In this document: positions 47,389 to 57,701 of the stretch, piece by piece | Layout of the letters: each line of letters starts with the position of its first letter | Numbering within the stretch: the first letter of the stretch is position 1 | Origin: Dissophora ornata | Lineage: Eukaryota > Mortierellomycota > Mortierellomycetes > Mortierellales > Mortierellaceae | Length of the DNA stretch: 64,000 nucleotides | Direction: 5' to 3' | Assembly: GCA_025201705.1 (NCBI GenBank) | Contig: MU616634.1 | Coordinates: 1 to 64,000, forward strand | Notes under the pieces: generated by a model | What the model was told of the DNA's origin: nothing | What the model saw: the letters and a program-made list of their open reading frames with translations, nothing else | Databases searched by the model: none | Made by a program: the position numbers and the translations under genes

Positions 47389-48992
47389 GATGTGCAAGAG
47401 AACAGGAGAAGTGGAGAATGGGGGCTGTCTGATGGGTGTCAACAAGGAAAAGTGGGAATCGACAATAGTTTAAATACAAATTGCTGTGTCGTGAGTTGAG
47501 CTGAAAAAAGAGAAGGGAAGGAAATGAAAGGAGGTGGAGAAAGAAGAATGGGACAAGCTATGCCTTGGATGTTAAGTGTTCTCAGGTGAAAGAGGGAAAG
47601 AGAAGGGGAAAATGGAGGGGGAAAGGAATAAAAGAAGAAGGTGCAGTTGTGAGGAACCAATAATTGTTCTCTAAAACAATAATCGCAGCAACTCCCCCGT
47701 TCCCACCTGAAAGATGCTTTACTTGTATCACCGCAAGGTCCATTTCCGATTATTTTGTGACCCAAATCAAAATTCTGTGAAAGTCGCAGAGTCGCGAGGA
47801 AAAGCGTCGAGATGTGGTAACAATCGTTTGCTGGCCAGAAACACATATTCTCACTAAGGGATTACCTTGTTCGTGCGTTCATTCAAGACGAACGTAGCAA
47901 ATACGTAACTGAGTTCCTTCTTTTTCGGCCGGGTAACCGGAGTCTTGATAGGAGGCGGACATGTGTTCAAAGCGTCATTGCGCTGTTCTTGCGATAGAGA
48001 GTTAGGCTGAGGAGATTGCGTGTGGCTGTAAAGACGTTCAGTCTTTTGGTTCACATGCGAAGGAAGTTGGAAAAGGAGCGAGGAAGGACACCAATGACTT
48101 GTGGCATGAGTTATTTTCTGGGACAGTGAACAGCAAAAAGATTAAGATGTACTTCACAGCGTAGTACCATGGAAGAAGTATAATCAACGACATGATTTAT
48201 GCATTCAACATCCATTATGACAATGATGTGAGGCACGTTTGAGCATCGAATTAAATCAGAGAACATCAACCATGTTTAAAATGTAAAATAGGAAGGCCCG
48301 GGTCTCTCCCGTTTGTGCTATCATGTTCTTTCCATTGAGCCTAAATAATACGGCGCATGCATTTAAAAATTTAAAGATTCGAGTAAAGGTATGCATAACA
48401 CAACTTAAGTTAACTTGGCTGATTTCTCAAGCCAGTGCTCTCTTTGTTGACAGACCATTTAATGCTCTCTCTTTGTTTACGATATTGTATTCAATCGCTC
48501 TCCTGCATCGTGCATCATACATGTACTGCTCATACAGTACATCTACTCGTTTCATTTTCCAACCAAAGACGCCGACACTGTAGCGAAAGACATTGCGACA
48601 GTTCGCTCAAAGTCTATTCTCCTCCCGCGGGCACACATGGCACCGCCATGCGGACCGTTGCTGGACTAAATTCTCAATTCTTTCTTTTCCTTCCTTCATC
48701 TTCGCTGCTCGTAATCTCTTCTTCTTTCCTCATTCATGCAAAAAGCCACCATTACGAACTCCTCCGCCAACTAACGACCTCCTAACGACCAACCAATATC
48801 ATCATCCAAGAATAACTCTTTCTTTTCCCCCTTTGCCCCGCCATCGTCTGAACAAAGCACAAAAGTCAGCGTAGGACAAGCTCCAGCCCGCAATCACCTT
48901 TATATCCTTTCTTCATTCTCTCCTCTCAAAAGTTTCCATTCCCTCCCTCTATCTCTCATTCCTTTCTTCGTCCCTAAATCACTACCGACGCC
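47389..48992. other. 1.6-kb divergent intergenic region
   Basis: Separates ABCG and UbiA-like genes. A/G-rich leader of the ABCG gene at about 47400-47640, a TTAAGTTAAC word at 48404-48415, CT-rich leader of the UbiA-like gene at about 48670-48990. No convincing frame. Confidence 0.5.
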
Positions 48993-50226
48993 ATGAAAAC
49001 CGAACTGGAAGAACACAACAAGACTCAACTGTCGGTGTCAAGTTATGCCAGCAGTCGTCAAGTCGATATCTTTGTTCAGTTCTCAGGGTATGGATCCCAC
49101 CTGCAGATGCTCACCCCACCCGCTACATCACCCAATACCGGTTGATTTGTGCACAATGAACCGCCACTAATCCGATTCACTTCTCCCCGTTTCTTGTAGA
49201 TACAAGAATTGGTTCAAATTCTTTACGGAGCGCGTTGCACTCTTCATATACCTTTTGACAGCAGCAGGATATGTTCTTACTGCCAACTACGCCCTATCAG
49301 ACGGATCGAAGACCCTTCCTCTCCGCCCATTTTTCTGGACACTGATCGTGGAGACCTTTTTCCTGATCACACTGAGAGTCATGGATGACTTGAAGGATGT
49401 TGACACTGTACGTCCGTGGACATGATAAATTGTCGTGCAGACTGCGTGTGCTGCTCTAAACCAACAAACAAACTAAACTTAATCTTCATTTTCCTTTCAG
49501 GATATTCTCGCTCACCCAGAGCGCCCCTTGCCAAGAGGACTGGTCACGGCCCGCGAAGCTAGCGTCGTCGTCCACAGCTTGGTCTTGTTCCTGATTGCCA
49601 ACGGAATCGCCCTTGCCATCGTCGAGAACGTCGCCTGCGGTATCCTCTGCATCGCCACAACCATCTACTACTACGCGATGTTTAAGGAGTTTGGATGCGG
49701 TCACTGGTTGAGCGCCCGCCCTATCCTTTACGTGATCTCGCATCAGCTCGTCGTTATCCTCATGGTCCTCTTCCCCATTGCTGCTTTCCACGGTGCCTCC
49801 TCCTTGAAGTCAATCCTCGCCTGGCACGCTGCCCTGTTGCAGTTTGGTGGCTCTTTCACATTCGAGGTCTGCCGTAAGCTCGACCCAACTGCTCATGTTG
49901 CCCTAGGAACTTACTTGATTGCGTATGGCAAGGTCAAGACATTCTTGATGATCCTGTTCGCGGTCGCCATCGGTGCCTGGGCCTCGTATGTAATGGCGGT
50001 CGAGATTATCATGTGGCCCTTCCTTGGCTTCTTGCTCCTGAGCGTCCTCGTCTTGTTCAAGAAGCAACGCGTCCCTGGAACTCCTTTGGCCGATGGTGAG
50101 GAACCCCCTAAGGGACACAAGACTGTCGAGTTAATTTGCACTCTCATCACGCTCTTGACCATGTACATCGTCCCCATCAAGGTGTGGAGTGGAGTCCCTA
50201 AGACTGCTATGCGCACCTTCCAATAA
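48993..50226 (+). CDS. UbiA-superfamily prenyltransferase-like membrane protein
   Basis: Three exons, 48993-49087, 49200-49407, 49501-50226, 342 residues. The protein is almost entirely hydrophobic helices after a polar start. The motif RVMDDLKDVDTD followed by HPERPLPRG is the first aspartate-rich motif of UbiA-type intramembrane aromatic prenyltransferases (NDxxDxxxD) with the HPxRPLPxG that follows it. In the second half the usual second aspartate motif is less clear (EVCRKLDPTAHV at about residues 225-236 occupies its place and retains only part of it). A membrane enzyme attaching an isoprenoid to an aromatic or lipid acceptor is the inference. Its position between ABCG transporter and P450 supports a specialised pathway. 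Confidence 0.8.
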
Positions 50227-50572
50227 GAATCTCTAATAGCATTCCATATTTTTTGCATATGTCTGCCATCCACTATATTAATCTACTATCAATGAAATAA
50301 TAAAAAAGAAAAAAAATTGTACGCAAAGTGTATTGAAGTCGTTTACACCCACATAAAAATCTGCCAGTCAATGCCGGATCCGGCTCCTTCTAGTAGCTAT
50401 GGATCATGAAAATCAGTGCCAGAAATGCTAGCAAGCCCAAAAAGAAATGTATTTCAACGATATTAACATACAGCACGCACGGAACATTTAGAAAAAAAAA
50501 CGGACAGAGGATGTTCATGCGACAAATAACAACTGACGTGAAGATATAAACAATGTAAGTGTTGACTCTTTG
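50227..50572. other. Convergent intergenic stretch
   Basis: 346 bp between the UbiA-like stop and the histone-like stop. AT-rich with AATAAT/AATAAA-like words around 50296-50320 that may serve the UbiA-like transcript. Nothing else seen. Confidence 0.4.
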
Positions 50573-51056
50573 CTAGCCGAGTTCCCCTTGACAGTCTTTG
50601 ATTCTTCGCGCCATCTGAATGGCTCGCGACATGATAGTGACCCCCTTGGCATGCATCGCAAACAGATTTGTATTGACCAACTTAGCGGTTTCAAAACAGC
50701 AAGCCAGATAGGTGTGGCCACCTTGATCAAATATAAGAATTGAATTCTCTATGCTCAAGTTTGCATTCGCAGCTTCCCGCAACGCCAAAAGAGCTGCGCC
50801 TTGCCACCGGAAACCGGGGCTCGACCTGACATTCCCGAAAAACGGCAACATGTCGAGTCCATTTTCACAGCGCCTCGACTTAGAAGTCAGTAAACGACGG
50901 CACATATCTTAAGCAGTTGGGACTGGAGTTACAATCGATCTCTACTGTGAGCAGTATATTTTGTTTGTCTCGACTTACATGACATGCAAAAAGCAGCTTT
51001 TTAACCAGGAGATCTTTAGTCTTCTGATGTCTTCGGACCTCGTGCTGGGCCACCAT
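50573..51056 (-). CDS. Divergent CENP-A/H3-like histone-fold protein
   Basis: Two exons, 51056-50979 and 50878-50573, about 127 residues. Exon 1 reads HEVRRHQKTKDLLVKKLLF, matching H3 REIRRYQKSTELLIRKLPF. Its donor GTAAGT and an intron of 100 bp ending TACTGACTTCTAAG (branch site plus acceptor) lead in phase to exon 2: ENGLDM (H3 REIAQD region), GFRWQGAALLALREAANA, then CFETAKLVNTNLFAMHAKGV and TIMSRAIQMARRIK, clearly the H3 alpha-2/alpha-3 ending ([25 protein letters not shown]). RWQ instead of RFQ and a longer loop before it are CENP-A-like. Odd: about 20 extra residues interrupt alpha-2 (after REAANAN and after CFE), and the basic amino-terminal tail is not seen; an upstream acceptor (TTTTAG at about 51065) might connect a tail exon. 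Could be a new variant or a decaying copy. Confidence 0.6.
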
Positions 51057-51763
51057 ACCTAGCCTAAAACGGTGAATTTATGATGGTGGGATAGGGTTAC
51101 TGGCCTCACGCCGGGACCTGACTGCAGGCCTGCATGGAGGCATTCCTGCTACGCCATGAATGGATCATAGATCGTGGTGGAGAATTCGAGTTCCTGGAGG
51201 CTGCGCCTAAGCGCACGCCATATAAGTGTTGTGTGTGATGGTAGTGAATGGAGCAAGGAGAAAAAAATACTTTAATCGAAATGCGGCAAGGGTTTTATGC
51301 ATTCTATGACTATTGTTTTATCAAATGTGGCGCCTCTGGCAGGAGACCCGAGATTCCTTGTCGGAACAAACCTTCTTGGGCTTGTCCCTGAGACCAAGCC
51401 CTGTTCTATAATCTTATGAAATGGTCTATGTCCTACAGATTCACTCCTTTTCGCAGCCATATGTGCTAGACTCTATCTATGATCTTTCTTGCTGACATGA
51501 TGATCTTATTTCTTCTTTTCTTTCGTAATGTGTGTTTCCATGGCTTTAGAATCCATCCTTTTCCATAACCTCCATAGTCCCATTTCGAGTTCAATAAATG
51601 CAACGGAAAATCTGAGCCGTACAGCTCCACCGCAATGGTTTAAATTAGGTCTCATATTCCATGCTACATGTATTTATTGCTCGTTAGTCTTGCAGATCAT
51701 GATATTGTGTTTTGATGCCTATCCATGTCATTCAACTCTCGCGAACCGGACTTCTTCAGGCTT
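51057..51763. other. Intergenic stretch, histone-like / P450
   Basis: Contains possible upstream exon(s) of the histone-like gene on the minus strand (candidate acceptor near 51065, candidate donor GTGAGG near 51118) and the 3' flank of the P450. No other gene-like content. Confidence 0.35.
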
Positions 51764-53594
51764 TCAGTCTGCCAACCTGACTCCAAGGTGGACACCTGGG
51801 CTTGGCTTCAAGCTGATCGACCATCGCCAATCAATATCACCCTTATTAGCCTTCATTTCCGGTGTCTGCACAAACTCGAAATTGTTCAACAAAATCGCCA
51901 CATGTGTCTTCAATTCTAGGGTCGCAATCTTGTTGCCGATACATCCTCGCTTGCCGTGGTAGAATGGGAAATAGCAGAGGCCATTCGGAGGCGGGCAGGC
52001 TTTTCCAGGGGTGATCCATCGATCAGGGTTAAACTTAAGACCATCGGGGCCCCAGATCTTGGGGTCGCGTTGAAGGATAAACATAGGGATATGAAGGCTG
52101 GTCCCAGCGGGAACAAATAACGGTTCGAGACCATTGCTGCGGGGGAGGTAGTCATCTTCGACAGACACTCGGAGGTTCAGCTGGTTGACATGATAGGGGG
52201 TGTGTGTTAGTGATCATGAATGAGATCGTAGGCTCTTATTTGATGGCAGCCAAAGGGAGATAAAATATTTACCGGGACAGGGGACCAGATCCGAAGACTC
52301 TCACGGATGACGGCATTCAAGTAGGACAATGAGTTCAGCTCGTCATATGTCGGGTTGCCATTGGTATCATTGTACAGTTGGCGAGTCTCTTCTCTGAGTC
52401 GAGATTGAATCTCGGGATGGCAGGCCAGTTGGTAGAAGGTCCATGAAAGAGCTGCAGAAGTCGTTTCCTACCAAAAGTCAATTATCGAACATTAATCTGA
52501 GAAATGTAATTCGTGCCACGTGCGATTTTGAACTCTCCTTCAAGCAGCAGACTTACATGGCCAGCAAAGATAGCCGTAAAGACATCATATTGGATCTGCA
52601 GATCCGAACCTCCCTTGCCCATCAGTTGATCCACCAACAACATTGTCAACATATCCTTCTTTTTACTGGAGGCCTCCTCTTCTTGCGAAAAGTCTCCATT
52701 GTTGGCCTGAACTTCCTTCAAAAGTTCCTGCTTTCGGTCTTGTACAATATTCGTCATCCAAGTTCTAAAGTTCTGGACGGCACTCCAGGCTCGGCGGTTG
52801 GTCTTGGTGGGGATCCAATTCGACAACGGCAGCATAGACAGCAATGTCACTTGGAATGATTCGACGATGATTCTGTAGTTGTCGAAATCCGGGCCTATTG
52901 GATTCTTAATCGCCTCAAAACCTCGACCAAGCGCAAACTGCCCGATCGAATCCAGGGTCAAGCAATAAAATGATGGCTCCATATCAATTGTCGTATATGT
53001 CTTTCCATCTTGCTCCCATCGAGAGTCCTTGCTGCTTGATTCCTTCTTTGCACTGCTTGTTAACAGCTGCTTGTTCCAAACGTCAACCAAATCCTCGGCA
53101 ACCCCCTGAAAGGCTGTTGTCATCGACTTCAAGTAAGTGTGCCTGAAACCTGCAGTCAAATATTTGCGGTGGGATGCGTGTTCATGGCCTGTCATTGACA
53201 GCAATGAGTGCCCAAGGTTCTGTTCAAATATCTCATTCGTATCCTTGCTCTTGAGCCAGTTGTCGTTGGCTTTTCCGAGGACATAGCCGGCGGTGACCGG
53301 ATCTGAGGTCATCAGCGTCAGTCGAGTAAACCAGTAGTAGCGATAGATCGAGCCAGGGTACTCCATTGCCCAGTCGTATAGTGCCATCATAGGCTTCTTC
53401 TTCGTCATGGCGAGCATGTTTCCGATGAACGGAATCTTGGATGGACTCGGGCCGTCGATGCGGGTCAGAGGATCGAGGTATTGTGGGTATAGCCAGGTCT
53501 TGTAAAAGCCATAGGTGAACAATGCCGATAGAGTTACGGCAAGGGACATAGCTGATTGCTTTGTAGCCATGTCAATGACAGCTGGAAGTGTCAT
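51764..53594 (-). CDS. Cytochrome P450 monooxygenase
   Basis: Three exons: 53594-52557, 52467-52273, 52180-51764, joined in phase to 549 residues. A single hydrophobic segment near residues 14-30 (SAMSLAVTLSALFTYGF) and a proline-rich hinge (DGPSPSKIPFIGN) mark a microsomal P450. The I-helix AGHETTS is made across the intron at 52556; ExxR is VIRESLR; the heme loop is FYHGKRGCIG with the cysteine thiolate ligand. These are all intact. The broad group resembles CYP4/CYP5-type fatty acid or alkane hydroxylases, but the subfamily cannot be assigned. Electrons would come from the P450 reductase of the endoplasmic reticulum. Neighbours UbiA-like (left) and acyl reductase (right) suggest a lipid or terpenoid substrate. 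An alternative start lies at 53570. Confidence 0.95.
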
Positions 53595-54292
53595 TTTTGT
53601 AGCGCAGAGATGTGGTTATGATAGGCCAATCGGTGGGACTTTTGGACAAAAGAAAAAGGGACAGCGAGATCAGAACATCGGTGGTTAGTGACACGATATT
53701 CATGAAGAGAGACATAAGCAATGTGTTAGCACCTTTTTGAGGGTCTTTTTGTACCGGATACTGCCAAATGAAGTAAGATGGCACTGGGAAAGAAGAAATG
53801 CTAGAAAAATTGCGGAACGAAAAGCGTGAAAAAGAAGTGAAGTGAAAGATGTGAAATTTAGGGTCTCGTGAAGATGTATTTGATACTAAGTTCTTGAGTG
53901 CGATAACTGACACGGAGGGACCGCAGTTTTGTAGGATTCGCCGGAATGATCTCAGCTATACCAAACATCCGACCCGATTGATGGTTGCCGAGCTCCGCGC
54001 TCAACGGTCTCTCCGTTTGTGTCTCATCTCGTTCTCGACCGTTCCTTCGTCATATTGGCTTCAGCTGCGCGCAGTGATGGACACTTGACCAAAACGTCAA
54101 GCGCTCCCGCCTACCTTGCGCCAGATGATTGATTTCCTGGAAGCACATGCGCATTGATGGCAGTGTTCTTAGAATATGTTAATGAGGGAAGTCGGGGCTT
54201 GAATGAATGAAGGAATGAAAGAGACATGCATTTCAATGAGGCTCTTGCATATTTTGAAATACATCAAAAGTTGTATGTATACGGTAAATCAT

Positions 54293-54340
54293 GTTAACGT
54301 ATTTCTTAGTTAACGTATTTCTCAGTTAAGTTATTCAAGA
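54293..54340. repeat. 16-bp tandem repeat, GTTAACGTATTTC unit
   Basis: Copies begin at 54293, 54309 and 54325. The first two differ at one base (CTTA/CTCA); the third (GTTAAGTTATTC) is degenerate. Intergenic between P450 and FAR. Confidence 0.7.
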
Positions 54341-55558
54341 ACTGACTTGAAATGAATAACCCCGTTTTAAGTTATCTTCATCTTAAGTTATGCAAATCCT
54401 ATTGTCATATTGGAATCATGTTGATTAATTAATGCAGAGAATAAACCCACTCATCCGGTATCTTTATTCTCCGTCGAACATCCGTCGAAATCCCAGGATG
54501 CATGCGGACTGACGATAGAATGAGGAAAATGGTGGTGAGGGAATGCTCTCCGCCATCACCGTGGCAGACCGCTATCGCAGACATACTACTGCGACAGCTT
54601 TCAATGCACGCCAATGTGTTTGGGGCAAGCCGCGTTGGATTAAATCTCGCTTTTGCGATAGACACAGCATTATGCGGGATAGATACTGTATCTGCCTTAT
54701 TTTTCGTCTAAGAGTCAAAGACATTATCGCTCGTCAATATGAAAAGATAGCTGTATTGTTTTTGCATCAACAACAGCCTCGCGCCCAAGTTCTGACGCCT
54801 TACAATGCTCCGCTTCCTCCATCGTCATCCTGACCCCCGTCTCTGCCGCTGGACTGATCTAGGTAAAACAGCGCAAAGGCGCTGCATGTTGGCGCGGGTA
54901 GTAGCGCGGAGCTTTGCAGCAAGGTTATTTATTGGCCCCAACTACCTCCCAAGCGACGCAAAATTTGGCAGTGTTGGCGATGTCATTCTTTCTTGTTCCT
55001 TTTTGTTTCGTCAGCGCGTTCCAATCGGCGTTCGCTCGGCCGTTGCTTATTTTATGCGCATGGCTGATTGGATCGCATAACGACAAGTGCACTCACAATA
55101 CCTACCTGATATCCAAAAATTAATCTCAAGTTAGCGCTTCTGGGTACTTCCCGGATTCGATGGCGTGCATGGTCAAAGTGCTGTATATGCTCTCTTTGTT
55201 TACGATTTTTAACAAAACTAAAAATGGATGAATCCAAACGCACTCGAAATTCAACCCCATCTTTCTTCTCTCTGTCCAGATACGATACACCACATCATCC
55301 GAGAGCGCGATCGCTACAGTTTAATGAATCTCTCTCTCTCACCAATATTGTGAAGAAAAAAAAACAAATAAAAGGGCACGGGATCCTCGCCTTTGTCTGA
55401 GCAAAAAAAATTGCATCAACTTTCGTTTATTAGTACGACATTGTGCTCCTTTCCTTCTCAAATCTCCTCAAACCCCATTTTTCCACCCACCCCTAAATCG
55501 TCGCACTTACCCCCGCGTATCCAAGCTTGAGTACCAAGAAACCAAGAAACCACGACAG

Positions 55559-55697
55559 GTAAGCACCCAAGGAACTGGTTTGGCCTGTATTTCATTGCTG
55601 CTTCCTTTGCATCAATGTTTATAGAGAGCATCGAATTTTGGTCCCGTGTTAAATTATAACAAACAAATGCTCCTCTGTCTCATTTTACCCGTCATAG
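55559..55697 (+). other. Probable 5' leader intron of the FAR gene
   Basis: CGACAG|GTAAGC at 55559 and CGTCATAG| at 55697 enclose 139 bp shortly upstream of the FAR start at 55777. The donor is strong and the size fits the other introns here. It would be removed before translation and may influence expression. Confidence 0.45.
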
Positions 55698-55776
55698 AAT
55701 CTCCTTCTTAAAAAGCAGGACCACAAACAACGAAAGAGTGTCTCTTTACTATACATTGCCCTATTCTCCAATCAAC

Positions 55777-57601
55777 ATGTCGCCAAGATACAAGTTCGGA
55801 CCTACCAAGGCCAAAGAGTTTTACAATGAAAACACTGTCATCTTCCTGACTGGTGCCACAGGATTTGTCGGCAAGACCATTCTCGAGAAGCTGCTGCGTT
55901 CATTCCCTCGAATCACAAAGTATGACCTTACTTTCTACCCCTTTGTACCTGGGGTTGCGAACTGCTTTGGCGCTGATCTTTTTCCTCTTTCGCCGGAAAG
56001 ATATTAACAGATACAAAAAATGCATCCAACTTCTGACAATTGACAACTTAGGGTCTACTTGTTGGTCAGGATATCAGGCACAAAGACGTTGCAGGATCGT
56101 ATTGACAACGACATCTTTGCCAGCAAGATCTTTGACACTTTGAAGGCCCAGTTCTCCAGCGCAGAGGAGTTCCAGGAGAAGATTTGCAAGAAGATTGTGC
56201 CTGTTCAGGGAGATATCACTATTGACCTCTTGGGTCTATCGGACAAGGACCTGGCCATGGTCCGCGAGGACGTGACAGTTGTTATTAACAGCGCTGCCTC
56301 TGTTAGCTTTGACGACCCCCTGAACAATGCCATCGAGGTATAGAGCAGATACTTTTCTGTCCTCCCACGCAGGTCTTTTTATTTCTTGTCCCCTGTGCTA
56401 ATTCGCTTTTTGGGGTTCAAACTAGATGAACGTAAAGGGACCCCTCCGTACATTTGAAGTCGCAAAGGGCAGCAAGAAACTCACTGCATGTGTTCACATC
56501 TCAACGTGCTACGTCAACGCACCCATGATTGACTCCCACATTGACGAGATCGTTTATCCTCACCCCTTTGGTGAGCCCGAAGCCATTTACGAGATGCTCC
56601 AGAAGATGTCGTACGAAGAAATCCGAAACTATGAACGCTCCGTCGTTCTCAAGACATATCCCAACACCTACACTTTCTCAAAATCGTTGACGGAACATCT
56701 CATCATGAAGCGGTACAAGTCCATGGGTCTTCCCATTGTCATCGTTCGCCCCTCCATTGTCGCAGCTGCCCAGCTGGAACCGGTGCCGGGTTGGGTCGAA
56801 GGTGTTGCAGCAGCCAACAAGGCCGTTGTGTCCTGTGCGCTTGGTCAGGTGCAGGAATGGATCGGCATTGATGTAAGGTGGCTTTCGAAATCGCTATCGT
56901 GTGCCTGTTTTAGATCCTGTGTCTCCTAAACTACTGCTGACTTGTCCCCTTCCTCGATCATATGTAATGATCTATAGACCAAAAGAACAGATATTATCCC
57001 TGTCGACATTGTCGCAAAAGTCATTCTCCTCTCAGCGACGACCGCTGACCGCTCCTTGCCACAGCCACCCATCTACCATGTCGGTACCAGTTGCCTCAAC
57101 CCCATAACCTGGGGTCTCTTCGGCATCTACCTTTCTGCCTTCTGGAACGCCGTCGAGAGGCCCCGCCGCCGCGTCTCGGACGACATCCGTTTCGAGATGT
57201 ACCCACTGGCCGACTTCAAGCGTCGTTTCGACCTTCGGTTCGGAGAACAGATCCGTACGCTGGCACAGCATAAAGATGGCAAGAAGCTGAAGATCCGGAT
57301 CTCCAAGGCTATGGCAGTCCCTATGACGTTTAAGACGTTTTCACAGAATGAGTGGTTCTTTGATGTGACCAACACGCTGGAATTGGACGATGCTGCGCCG
57401 GCAGAGTTGAAGAGTGGGCTGAGGAGAGGAATGGACTGGCACCGGTACATGGAGGATTACAATACCGGTATACAGCAATTTATTTTGAAAGAGAAGGTGG
57501 ATCGGTCGCTAGTGATCGATTACTCAAGAACGACGACCGCAGCTCTTCCATCATCATTGCCAGCAAAAGTAGAAAGACCAGAGGTCGTTGCTAGACTTTA
57601 A
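55777..57601 (+). CDS. Fatty acyl-CoA reductase (alcohol-forming type)
   Basis: Four exons: 55777-55919, 56052-56337, 56426-56872, 56978-57601, 499 residues. NAD(P)H-binding Rossmann motif TGATGFVGKTILEKLLR at the start, then VYLLVR, INSAASVSFDDPL, VHISTCYVNA, the catalytic YTFSKSLTEHL (YxxxK) and VIVRPSIV, in the order of FAR/male-sterility-2 proteins. A shorter FAR_C-like tail follows (WNAVERPRRRVSDDIRFEMY, WFFDVTN). The family reduces long-chain acyl-CoA to a fatty alcohol. The last three residues are ARL, which fits the peroxisomal PTS1 consensus. Two introns (55920, 56338) interrupt the Rossmann part. Its 3' end is only about 100 bp from the asparaginase stop. Confidence 0.93.
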
Positions 57602-57701
57602 ACACCTCCCCACCCATTTCATCGCCTTCTCTCATTGTATTTTTGCATAAAATAATGATGTTTATAGCTGAATTATCAATTATCTGTGTCGATTACGCAT
57701 T

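Larger units (their letters stand above)
53595..55776. other. 2.2-kb divergent intergenic region P450 / FAR
   Basis: No protein-like frame found. At 54293-54340 a 16-bp unit GTTAACGTATTTCTTA is repeated in tandem (starts 54293, 54309, 54325), followed by more TTAAG words to 54390. The FAR leader lies at the right end and includes a probable leader intron. Confidence 0.5.
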
